From an archaeon (lineage in GTDB: Archaea > Nanobdellota > Nanobdellia > Pacearchaeales > GW2011-AR1), in the NCBI GenBank assembly GCA_025453475.1, contig JALOQH010000007.1:1-13194 (forward strand): DNA of 13,194 bases, given 5' to 3'. Shown here piece after piece: positions 6,706 to 12,461 of the stretch. The notes below the pieces were generated by a model. The model ran no database searches, was not told the origin of the DNA, and was given only the letters and a program-made list of their open reading frames with translations. The position numbers and the translations under genes are program-made. How positions within the stretch are numbered: position 1 is the stretch's first letter; each line of letters starts with the position of its first letter.

Positions 6706-6864
6706 TCAGCACGGCAAAGTGCATCTGCCGCAGCATTCCTCCCACTTTCTTCCTGAATGGCACCCGCAAACAAGCTTGCACTGCTCTTTTTTTGACATCT
6801 TTTTGACTTTTGGCGCGTGTCTTTTCACCTTTGGCTTCTTAGCCCTCTTTTTCATAGCCTTCAT
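6706..6864 (-). CDS. SEC-C-type zinc-binding microprotein (52 aa)
   Basis: Short gene translated by hand from the minus strand: 52 residues. Residues 1-27 are very basic (Lys/Arg in about half the positions). Residues 33-46 read C-G-C-H-S-G-R-K-W-E-E-C-C-G, matching the SEC-C zinc motif (C-x-C-x-S-G-x-K-x-x-x-C-C) known from the SecA tail and many stand-alone proteins. Additional cysteines lie at 29, 48 and 52. A TATA box at 6876-6883 sits 25 bp from a second in-frame ATG at 6855, so the translated form may start there (49 residues, leaderless). The SDR gene follows after 14 nt. Function is unknown; a basic tail plus a zinc knuckle suggests nucleic-acid or ribosome contact. Confidence 0.75.
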   Translation of the reverse strand: MKAMKKRAKKPKVKRHAPKVKKMSKKEQCKLVCGCHSGRKWEECCGRCTLPC

Positions 6865-6873
6865 AAGACTGCC

Positions 6874-6883
6874 AAATATATAA
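6874..6883 (-). promoter_or_regulatory. TATA box of the SEC-C microprotein/SDR operon
   Basis: TTATATATTT on the minus strand, centred at about 6879, predicts a transcript start near 6854, which matches the internal ATG at 6855 better than the outer ATG at 6864. Confidence 0.55.
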
Positions 6884-6956
6884 CCCTTTCCCCGCTTCGA
6901 GAATATGGTTAAAAGGCAGTTTTAAGGCTTATGGGCAAGTTATAAGCAGGTTTTAA

Positions 6957-7508
6957 CTAAAATTGTATGCCTTCTTCAGCCTCAGCATCCCTTGAATATT
7001 TGACTGACTTTATCTCATTGGCAAAATCAGCTCTCTTTATCAGAGACTTTGGCATTTTTCTGCCAGTTATTACAACAGATGTCTCTTTCGGCACATTCTT
7101 CAGCAGGCAAAGTGCCTCTTTTTCACTGACAAGCCCCAGATTAACAGCTAATCCAAGTTCATCCAATATCAGCAGATGAGGCTTTTCCTTCAGAATGCAG
7201 TCTGCTTTGAACATTCCCTCAAGAGCATACTCCCTGTCAAGCCTCTCAATTTCATGCGCAACGAATTTTTTCTTCCCATAAACCGGTTTTTTCTTGGAAA
7301 TCTTCAGCCAGACAGGTCTTCCAAACTGATAAACCTCATAATTTGGCTTCAATTTCTTCTGAATAAGATATTCTCCTGTATTTTTCCAGAATTTCATGAA
7401 CTGAATAACAACAACCCGCCTGTTATGCCCAAGAGAGCGCATCGCTAAACCTAATGCGCTTGTTGTTTTGCCTGCTCCTTCTCCCATCAGCAGATATATT
7501 TTTCCCAT
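6957..7508 (-). CDS. cobA: Corrinoid adenosyltransferase (CobA/CobO/BtuR type)
   Basis: 183 residues. The P-loop G-E-G-A-G-K-T-T (9-16) replaces the common G-N-G-K-G-K-T-T. VVIQFMK (33-39), L-L-I-L-D-E-L (112-118), V-V-I-T-G-R (145-150) and the closing A-E-E-G-I-Q-F match the CobA/CobO family. The enzyme transfers the 5'-deoxyadenosyl group of ATP to cob(I)alamin, giving adenosylcobalamin. It starts 15 nt after the stop of the class II ribonucleotide reductase gene, with GAGGGA (7511-7516) as ribosome binding site, so both are made from one transcript. The reductase needs exactly this cofactor, which supports the assignment. No cobalamin synthesis genes are in the window, so corrinoid is probably salvaged. 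Confidence 0.92.
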   Translation of the reverse strand: MGKIYLLMGEGAGKTTSALGLAMRSLGHNRRVVVIQFMKFWKNTGEYLIQKKLKPNYEVYQFGRPVWLKISKKKPVYGKKKFVAHEIERLDREYALEGMFKADCILKEKPHLLILDELGLAVNLGLVSEKEALCLLKNVPKETSVVITGRKMPKSLIKRADFANEIKSVKYSRDAEAEEGIQF

Positions 7509-7523
7509 TTTCCCTCTTTTTAT

Positions 7524-9599
7524 TTAAAGTGTGCAAACCTTTCCTATGCAGGTTCCGCCAGCATATTCACTGCTTGCTCTTGAGTATTTCCTGCCTTCTC
7601 CAAGATATAAAACTTGCTCTTTCTTGCTCCCATAGCGGTAGACAGTTATGCCCTTGCATCCTAGTTTGTGCGCAAGCAGATATGCTTTCTTCACATCATT
7701 CCCAGTTGTTCTGTTATCAAGATTTATTGTCTTGCTCACAGCATTGTCAGTATGTTTCTGGAAACCTGCCTGGATAGCAATATGCTGCTTGTAGTCTATT
7801 TCTAAAGCTGTCTTGAATAATTTCTTTATCTTCTCCGGAACTCTTGAATTCTTTAAATCTCCTGTTTTTGCAATTGAGTCTATCAGCTTTTCTGAGTAAA
7901 TTCCTTCCTTCAACAAAGTCTTCTCAAGAACTTTGTTTGTCTCAAACAAATGCTTCCCGGAAAGGACTTCGCGCACATACGCCAGCGCAAATAGCGGCTC
8001 AATTCCCGAGGAACAGCCCGCGATAATGGAAATTGTCCCTGTTGGAGCAATTGTAGTGCATGCGCAGTTTCTCATGCTCTTTGTATTTCCAGCCCAGATA
8101 GACTTCTCGAAATTCGGGAAATTTCCTTTTTCTTTTCCAAGAGCCTGCGAAGCATTGTGCGCTTCTTTGTTTACAAAAGCCATGAGCTCTTCTGCTGTTT
8201 TTACAGCTTCCTTTGAATCATAGGGTATCCCCAGCATTATCAGCATGTCTGCAAAGCCCATAACACCCAAACCAATTCTCCTGTTGTTTCTTGCCGCCCT
8301 TTCAAGCTCAATGAATGGATATTTGTTAACTTCAATCACATCGTCGAGGAATCTGACAGAATCGTGAACAATTTTCTTCAGCTTGCTCCAGTCAATCTTT
8401 GCGTTTTCAACAATTTTGGTCAGATTAATGCTTCCCAGATTGCAGGATTCATATGGAAAAAGCGGGACTTCGCCGCATGGATTTGTTGCTTCAAGTTTCC
8501 CCAGGTCAGGCAATTGATTCTTCCTGTTTATTTCATCAAGAAAAATCAAGCCAGGGTCTCCAGTCATCCAGGCAGACTCGCAAATCGCATCAAAAACAGC
8601 TCTTGCATTTATCTTTCTCGCAACTCTCCCTGTTCTTGGATTAATCAGGCCATATTCCTCATTATTTTCAGCAGCCCTTAAAAACTCGTCATTCACTCCA
8701 ACGCTGATATTGAAATTGCTCAATTGCTTTTCTTTCTGCTTGGAAGTTATGAACTCGGGAATATCCGGATGATTGACATTCAGTATCCCCATGTTTGCGC
8801 CTCTTCTCTTGCCTCCCTGCCTGATAACTTCAGTTGCAGCATCAAATATTCTCATGAATGAAACAGGTCCTGATGCAATTCCCTTAGTGCTCCTTACAAT
8901 CTCCCCTCTCGGGCGCAGATGCGAAAAAGAGAATCCTGTCCCCCCGCCCGACTGCTGTATCATCGCCATATACTTCAGGCTGTCAAATATTTTTCCCAGA
9001 TCATCCTCAACAGGAAGCACAAAGCATGCGCTCAACTGCCCGAGCTTGGTGCCAGCATTCATCAAAGTCGGAGAATTGGGCAGGAATTCAAGATTTCTCA
9101 TCATTTCAAAGAACCTCTTCTCCCATGCTTTCTTGTTATTCCCCTCGCTCAGGGAAACAGACTTCGCAACTCTCTCGAACATCTCTGTCGGGGTCTCAAT
9201 TATTCTGCCATGCTCATCCTTCAGCAGATATCTTTCCTGCAGAACCCGGATAGCATTTATATCAAATTTCAGGTCATCCCGTATTCCAAAGAACTTCTTT
9301 AGCTCTCGGGCATGCGTTCTAGCTCTTCTGTAAAGCATGTATGCTTTTGCTGTCCTTTCAAGCTTTGATTTTGACAAAACCTCCTCAACAATATCCTGTA
9401 TTTCTTCAATATGGGGTATTCCCTGATAGAAACTCCCCTCTCTTGCATTAATCTCAGAAACAATTTCGTCAGTTAATCTCCTTGAATCGCCAATATTCAG
9501 CTCAGAAACAACCCTCATGGCTTTTTCTATCGCACTTTGAATTTTGCCAGAGTCAAACGCTTCGATTTTAGCTGTCCTTTTCCTTACTTTTTTAATCAT
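7524..9599 (-). CDS. nrdJ: Adenosylcobalamin-dependent (class II) ribonucleotide reductase
   Basis: 691 residues with the start at 9599. An ATP-cone regulatory domain occupies about 1-90 (VRKRTAKIEAF near the N-terminus). The catalytic barrel follows, with the first redox cysteine C192 (LSACFVLP), QQSGGGTGFSFSHLRP (215-230), and the N-P-C-G-E motif carrying N373, the thiyl cysteine C375 and E377. The second redox cysteine C386 is 11 residues later, as in characterised class II enzymes. PTGTIS is at 519-524. The tail ends with C684 and C689, the pair that re-reduces the active site. Its role is reduction of ribonucleotides to deoxyribonucleotides. An ATG at 9638 would lie upstream of the likely transcript start, whereas 9599 follows AAGGGG. 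No intein is present. The cofactor gene cobA follows directly. Confidence 0.95.
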   Translation of the reverse strand: MIKKVRKRTAKIEAFDSGKIQSAIEKAMRVVSELNIGDSRRLTDEIVSEINAREGSFYQGIPHIEEIQDIVEEVLSKSKLERTAKAYMLYRRARTHARELKKFFGIRDDLKFDINAIRVLQERYLLKDEHGRIIETPTEMFERVAKSVSLSEGNNKKAWEKRFFEMMRNLEFLPNSPTLMNAGTKLGQLSACFVLPVEDDLGKIFDSLKYMAMIQQSGGGTGFSFSHLRPRGEIVRSTKGIASGPVSFMRIFDAATEVIRQGGKRRGANMGILNVNHPDIPEFITSKQKEKQLSNFNISVGVNDEFLRAAENNEEYGLINPRTGRVARKINARAVFDAICESAWMTGDPGLIFLDEINRKNQLPDLGKLEATNPCGEVPLFPYESCNLGSINLTKIVENAKIDWSKLKKIVHDSVRFLDDVIEVNKYPFIELERAARNNRRIGLGVMGFADMLIMLGIPYDSKEAVKTAEELMAFVNKEAHNASQALGKEKGNFPNFEKSIWAGNTKSMRNCACTTIAPTGTISIIAGCSSGIEPLFALAYVREVLSGKHLFETNKVLEKTLLKEGIYSEKLIDSIAKTGDLKNSRVPEKIKKLFKTALEIDYKQHIAIQAGFQKHTDNAVSKTINLDNRTTGNDVKKAYLLAHKLGCKGITVYRYGSKKEQVLYLGEGRKYSRASSEYAGGTCIGKVCTL

Positions 9600-9603
9600 C
9601 TTG

Positions 9604-9609
9604 CCCCTT
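9604..9609 (-). promoter_or_regulatory. AAGGGG ribosome binding site fixing the nrdJ start
   Basis: AAGGGG lies 4 nt before the ATG at 9599, the same arrangement as at polX, and similar to the kinase gene. It decides against the in-frame ATG at 9638. Confidence 0.5.
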
Positions 9610-9636
9610 ATAGACGATAAAATCACGCTTGGTTTC

Positions 9637-9655
9637 ATTAAAAACCTTTTTATTT
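9637..9655 (-). promoter_or_regulatory. TATA region of the nrdJ-cobA operon
   Basis: On the minus strand two A/T-rich boxes lie side by side, AAATAAAAA (9647-9655) and TTTTTAAT (9637-9644). The second would give a leader of about 15 nt, like the other leadered genes here. Which one is used cannot be told from sequence. Confidence 0.5.
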
Positions 9656-9698
9656 GCCGGATATTAACTACCCGAAGAGAATAAAAATGAGCATATTG

Positions 9699-9709
9699 TA
9701 TTTAAAAAT
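9699..9709 (+). promoter_or_regulatory. TATA box of the HIT-like gene (leaderless)
   Basis: TATTTAAAAAT centred at 9704 lies 26 bp before the ATG at 9730, predicting a leaderless transcript. No Shine-Dalgarno sequence is present. Confidence 0.6.
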
Positions 9710-9729
9710 CACAGATATCAGATTAGATT

Positions 9730-10635
9730 ATGGCAACGCCAATTTTTCTTGATGCCTGGAGGAAATCAGCACAAGCACGCGAGATTCCGGAAGAGGGATA
9801 TAACCCGGATGTAAAAGTCGTTGGCGATGCAACAGGAAAATCCAGCTTTACCTTTGGGATAATTCACAATCCATACAGATACAACCGCCCAAGGGAATCC
9901 GGCGGTTTAGCATGCCCGCTTTGTGATGTTGTCCGCGAAGTAGAGCAAAACCCAGAGCTTGACTTGGCAACAATCCCCATAGACAAACATTTTGCAGTTG
10001 TTGCAAACAAATATCCGACTGTCGAAGGGCATGCCCTCGCAATACACCGCGGAACCGGCGATAACGAAGCGCCAATGTTCACAACTGCCTCGCTTGGCAA
10101 ACTCGAAGAATACCTTGCAGATGTTGCATTATTTTCAACACTAAACGGATTGCAGGCACTCCATAATGGCGCCAAAGCAGGCGCCACAATCCCATGGCAC
10201 GAGCACTGGAATCTTCTTAACGCCGAGACGCTGTATGACTGCGTGGGGAGGGATTATGGCATAGATGCCTCGCCAACAACAGATGTCGGATATGGGGTTT
10301 CTATGCTTGCAGACTACCCCTTTGCCCATATTATTTTCAATCAATTGCATTCCGAAAGAGTCTCTGGATTGCTGAAAAACATGCAATCAGGCATAGGCAG
10401 CAGATACAAATGCGGGTTTGTCCCCCACGTGCTATGTTATGCTTCTCCTGGTTCAATGATTGTTCCTCTAAAAGTCTCTCAGGAAAAAGGCATGGGTGCA
10501 GGAGACATTGCAGGGCATATAACATGCAAAACCGAAGAAGAATTCCATGCCCTTGATTATGATGCCTGCATCAGGAAATTAGGCGAAATTCTCTACAAAA
10601 AAGAAGAACTTGATATGACTGCTTTCTTAGAATAA
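9730..10635 (+). CDS. HIT/GalT-like superfamily protein (nucleotidyl transferase or phosphorylase-like)
   Basis: 301 residues. N-K-Y-P-T-V-E-G-H-A-L-A-I-H-R (93-107) resembles the N-x-Y-P-F-x-x-G-H strand of the HIT superfamily. IPWHEHWNLL (154-163) resembles its H-x-H-x-x active-site strand, with H157 and H159 as candidate catalytic and binding residues. A preceding HNGAKAGAT (145-153) matches the N-x-G-x-x-x-G-A/S run of GalT, Ap4A phosphorylase and GDP-hexose phosphorylase proteins. C-P-L-C at 62-65 could bind zinc. The family transfers or cleaves nucleoside phosphates through a His intermediate; the substrate here is unknown. The gene is single and leaderless, and stops 10 nt before the first hairpin repeat. 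The superfamily is fairly sure, the exact family is not. Confidence 0.62.
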   Translation: MATPIFLDAWRKSAQAREIPEEGYNPDVKVVGDATGKSSFTFGIIHNPYRYNRPRESGGLACPLCDVVREVEQNPELDLATIPIDKHFAVVANKYPTVEGHALAIHRGTGDNEAPMFTTASLGKLEEYLADVALFSTLNGLQALHNGAKAGATIPWHEHWNLLNAETLYDCVGRDYGIDASPTTDVGYGVSMLADYPFAHIIFNQLHSERVSGLLKNMQSGIGSRYKCGFVPHVLCYASPGSMIVPLKVSQEKGMGAGDIAGHITCKTEEEFHALDYDACIRKLGEILYKKEELDMTAFLE

Positions 10636-10645
10636 ATAAAGACGA

Positions 10646-10714
10646 TTTTCGATTCACCTTCATCTTTTGGTTTCTCGCACCGACTGCGAACCAAAATCTT
10701 TTGGTGAACGAAAA
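10646..10714 (-). repeat. 69-nt hairpin repeat, copy A, abutting tRNA-Ser(CGA) 3' end
   Basis: Identical to 11689-11757. On the minus strand it begins at the base right after the tRNA discriminator. Fold: TTTTCG-TTCACC pairs with GGTGAA-(T)-CGAAAA at the ends (12 bp, one bulged T). Then comes an internal loop AAAAGA/GATGAA with two adjacent G-A mismatches next to the upper stem. TTTTGGTT pairs with AACCAAAA (AGA bulge), and CGCA pairs with TGCG around a 5-nt loop. The paired ends coincide with the ends of the repeat, so it looks like one complete structured unit. It could be a processed small RNA released with the tRNA, a trailer element or a small mobile repeat. Confidence 0.88.
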
Positions 10715-10816
10715 CGCCAACGCCCAGAATCGAACTGGGAAATCCCGAAGGAAACCTGATATCTCGAATCTTGTTATGTACTCGAGTCAGGCGGAGTACC
10801 ATTGTCCCACGTTGGC
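10715..10816 (-). tRNA. tRNA-Ser(CGA) with a 20-nt intron
   Basis: Acceptor GCCAACG pairs with CGTTGGC over 7 bp and the discriminator is G73, usual for serine. D-loop AATGGTA; D-stem GGA/TCC; anticodon stem CCTGA/TCAGG. After intron removal the loop is CTCGAGA with anticodon CGA. The variable arm is long (TCC-TTCG-GGA), as in class II tRNAs. T-stem CCCAG/CTGGG encloses TTCGATT. No CCA is encoded. A TATA box centred 27 bp upstream serves this gene and the divergent ZIP gene. The hairpin repeat begins at the next base. Confidence 0.93.
10761..10780 (-). other. tRNA-Ser(CGA) intron with bulge-helix-bulge
   Basis: The intron sits at the canonical 37/38 position. Exon CTCG (loop positions 32-35) pairs with intron CGAG. 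The two 3-nt bulges AG^T and AT^A are cut after the second base, leaving loop CTCGAGA. The inner helix is almost absent, so this is a relaxed hBH form. Splicing would be by the archaeal tRNA endonuclease. Confidence 0.8.
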
Positions 10817-10839
10817 TTGAATATTCAAAGAGAACAAGG

Positions 10840-10847
10840 TTTTTAAG
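10840..10847. promoter_or_regulatory. Shared TATA box for tRNA-Ser(CGA) and the ZIP gene
   Basis: TTTTTAAG (CTTAAAAA on the other strand) is centred 25-26 bp before the ZIP start codon at 10869 and 27-28 bp before the tRNA 5' end at 10816. It is the only TATA-like sequence in the 52-bp gap, so it probably drives both directions. Confidence 0.6.
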
Positions 10848-10868
10848 TTTTGATTTCTCACTCAATTC

Positions 10869-11615
10869 ATGAATGGGGCGGTATTATATTCAATTTTAAG
10901 CGTATTAATAATAAGCTTAATCTCTTTTGTCGGACTGCTCTTTATAGGCATAAGGCAGGACAAACTAAAAAAGATTCTTATATACCTGATTAGCTTCTCT
11001 GCAGGCGCACTGCTCGGAGACGCATTCATCCACCTTCTTCCTGAAACAATTTCTAATGGTTTCACAACAACATATGCATTATTCATACTTCTGGGAATTT
11101 TAATCTTCTTTGGATTGGAGAAGATAGTCAAATGGCAGCACTGCCATATGCCGGTAAACAAACAGCACGTTCACTCCCTGGCGTATATGAATATCATTGG
11201 AGACAGCCTTCATAACTTCCTCGACGGCATAATCATAGCTGCAAGCTATTTAATAAACCTCCAGGCAGGAATAGCAACAACAATTGCGGTTCTCTTCCAC
11301 GAATTGCCTCAAGAGATAGGAGATTTTGGAGTTCTGATTTACAGTGGACTCAAGAAAAAGAAAGCGCTTATCGTTAACTTCTTAACCGCGCTTACAGCTG
11401 TTCTCGGAGCAGCAATAACCCTCCTTCTTCAGAACAGCATAGAAAACCTAAACATCTATCTTACGCTTATAGCAATCGGAGGATTCATCTACATAGCAAG
11501 TTCAGACCTCATTCCAGAACTCCATAAAGAAACAAAAATCAGCATCTCAATCATGCAAATAGTCGCATTCATCCTCGGGGTTCTTGTAATGATTGCGCTT
11601 CTGGCACTGGGATAA
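10869..11615 (+). CDS. ZIP-family divalent metal transporter
   Basis: 248 residues with about eight hydrophobic helices, at the usual size of the compact ZIP proteins. HLLPE (55-59) lies in an early helix. The metal-path helices hold H115-N116...D119-G120 (GDSLHNFLDG) and H144-E145...E149 (HELPQEIGDFG), the diagnostic TM4/TM5 pair of the ZIP (SLC39/ZupT-like) family. A short H-C-H and further histidines at 91-102 form the His-rich cytoplasmic loop. It would import zinc or another divalent metal across the membrane. The gene appears leaderless, with its TATA box 25 bp before the ATG, and shares that box with the tRNA gene. It lies between the two hairpin repeats. Confidence 0.92.
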   Translation: MNGAVLYSILSVLIISLISFVGLLFIGIRQDKLKKILIYLISFSAGALLGDAFIHLLPETISNGFTTTYALFILLGILIFFGLEKIVKWQHCHMPVNKQHVHSLAYMNIIGDSLHNFLDGIIIAASYLINLQAGIATTIAVLFHELPQEIGDFGVLIYSGLKKKKALIVNFLTALTAVLGAAITLLLQNSIENLNIYLTLIAIGGFIYIASSDLIPELHKETKISISIMQIVAFILGVLVMIALLALG

Positions 11616-11636
11616 ACAAGAATTCGATTCCCGACG

Positions 11637-11646
11637 ATTTTTTATT
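11637..11646 (+). terminator. T-rich terminator after the ZIP gene
   Basis: A run of T with one A lies 22-31 nt after the ZIP stop, a typical archaeal U-tract end. The remaining sequence up to the hairpin repeat at 11689 shows no gene or other clear signal. Confidence 0.4.
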
Positions 11647-11688
11647 TGCCTTGGACTATTTCTGACTCGCTCTTGCTTATAAGATTAT

Positions 11689-11757
11689 TTTTCGATTCAC
11701 CTTCATCTTTTGGTTTCTCGCACCGACTGCGAACCAAAATCTTTTGGTGAACGAAAA
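11689..11757 (-). repeat. 69-nt hairpin repeat, copy B
   Basis: Exact copy of 10646-10714, in the same orientation. With the four flanking bases GGCG (11758-11761) the match is 73 bp; in copy A those four bases are the acceptor end and discriminator of tRNA-Ser(CGA). Here they belong instead to an isolated tRNA-like 3' end (11758-11775), and the complete tRNA-Ser(GGA) ends 84 nt further upstream. Confidence 0.88.
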
Positions 11758-11765
11758 CGCCCGGG

Positions 11766-11836
11766 GCAGGATTACTTCAACTTGTGAGAGTTGAAGTTCC
11801 CACGGAGCTCGGCTCTGTGAGGACTTCGAATCCTGC
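11766..11836. other. Three-way-junction structured element with tRNA-Ser-like ends
   Basis: Plus strand: GCAGGATT (11766-11773) pairs with AATCCTGC (11829-11836), 8 bp. Inside, ACTTCAAC pairs with GTTGAAGT (8 bp, 11774-11797), and CACGGAGC pairs with GCTCTGTG (8 bp with one G-T, 11801-11819), extended by TCC/GGA across a bulged A. Only CTTCG is unpaired at the junction. Read on the minus strand, its outer parts resemble the T-arm and acceptor end of the neighbouring tRNA-Ser(GGA): GCAGG(A)TTCGAA at one side and AATCCTGCCC(C)GGGCGTT at the other (17 of 18 bases). It may be a structured RNA, a decayed tRNA copy or an insertion footprint; strand and function are unknown. Confidence 0.55.
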
Positions 11837-11841
11837 ACGAA

Positions 11842-11926
11842 CGCCCAGGGCAGGATTCGAACCTGCGAATCGCTTGCGCGAAACAAGTTCTCCAAACTTG
11901 CGGAGTAACCACTGTCCCACCTGGGC
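11842..11926 (-). tRNA. tRNA-Ser(GGA), no intron
   Basis: Acceptor GCCCAGG pairs with CCTGGGC and the discriminator is G. D-loop has AGTGGTTA. Anticodon stem CAAGT/ACTTG encloses TTGGAGA, anticodon GGA. The variable arm is long (CGC-GCAA-GCG) as expected for serine. T-arm is GCAGG-TTCGAAT-CCTGC. CCA is not encoded. A TATA box at 11951-11957 is centred 28 bp upstream of the 5' end. Confidence 0.95.
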
Positions 11927-11950
11927 ATATCAATACTCCACTAAAATCAA

Positions 11951-11957
11951 TTATAAA
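11951..11957 (-). promoter_or_regulatory. TATA box of tRNA-Ser(GGA)
   Basis: TTTATAA on the minus strand is centred 28 bp before the mature tRNA 5' end, the same spacing as for the other tRNA-Ser gene. Confidence 0.6.
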
Positions 11958-11981
11958 CCTAACTATTCCCCCGCATATTTG

Positions 11982-11989
11982 TTTAAAAA
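11982..11989 (+). promoter_or_regulatory. TATA box of the 12011 gene (leaderless)
   Basis: TTTAAAAA is centred 25-26 bp before the ATG at 12011, predicting transcription from the start codon. Confidence 0.55.
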
Positions 11990-12010
11990 GAGTATTTTCA
12001 TATCTTGGAA

Positions 12011-12457
12011 ATGGCAAATAGAAAGGGAGATATTGAACGGGAAATCAGCGATTTCCAGGCAATTCTGAAGGAATTAAGCAAGGAAAGTGAAAGAGAAGTA
12101 AGGGGGGCTGTTGGAAGAAAGAACTTTCTGGCACTGCAGGTATTTGCATTCGAATATGCCTGCAAAATGGCAGAAGCACTCGGGATATACCAAAAGAGAG
12201 GGGAGAATAAGGAAAGAGCCCAGTTTCTTCAGATGTGCAATTGCTACAGAAGATTTGTCATAGACGAAGTGCATGAAAGTTTGCGCTCCTCGAAAGAAAG
12301 ATACTGCAATAAGAAGATTATTCTTCCTTCAAATGGCGAACTGGACGAGATTGTAGAAAAAGAGTATATACAAGGCAAGAAGATTAATTTTGTACTGGCT
12401 CACGGCTCCTTAGTTTATGTCTCTAGTGAAGAGGATGAGGGGGCAGAAACCACCTAA
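12011..12457 (+). CDS. Hypothetical protein, helical N-terminal part
   Basis: 148 residues; I recognise no family. Roughly residues 1-95 look alpha-helical and highly charged. Residues 8-33 (start of a long amphipathic stretch, I-E-R-E-I...E-L-S-K-E) could form a coiled coil. A C-N-C at about 74-76 and another Cys near 97 are present without a clear metal motif. Residues 100-140 are more strand-like (KIILPS, NFVLAHGSLVYVSS), followed by an acidic tail E-E-D-E-G-A-E. There is no signal peptide or membrane segment. The ATG at 12011 is chosen because a TATA box sits 25 bp upstream; a TTG two codons earlier would precede the transcript start. It is convergent with the dCMP deaminase gene, 4 nt between stops. 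Confidence 0.7.
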   Translation: MANRKGDIEREISDFQAILKELSKESEREVRGAVGRKNFLALQVFAFEYACKMAEALGIYQKRGENKERAQFLQMCNCYRRFVIDEVHESLRSSKERYCNKKIILPSNGELDEIVEKEYIQGKKINFVLAHGSLVYVSSEEDEGAETT

Positions 12458-12461
12458 TTAT

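Noticed and set aside
6890..6956. Repeated GTTTTAA/GCTTAT-like words between cobA and the SEC-C gene
   Set aside because: The matches are short and imperfect in AT-rich DNA; no stable fold or frame is supported.
8773..9333. Open frame of 186 codons on the plus strand inside nrdJ
   Set aside because: It is a shadow of the strongly supported reductase gene, with no start signal or motif.
10646..11757. CRISPR-like reading of the repeated hairpin
   Set aside because: There are only two copies 1 kb apart with genes between, and no spacers.
11774..11797. Stem-loop with TTGTGAG, resembling a tRNA-His anticodon loop
   Set aside because: The loop is 8 nt when fully paired, there is no D-arm upstream and no valid T-arm, so it is not a tRNA.
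11766..11836. Hammerhead ribozyme or purine-riboswitch reading of the three-way junction
   Set aside because: The hammerhead core (CTGANGA and GAAA) is absent, and the junction strands are too short for the purine riboswitch.
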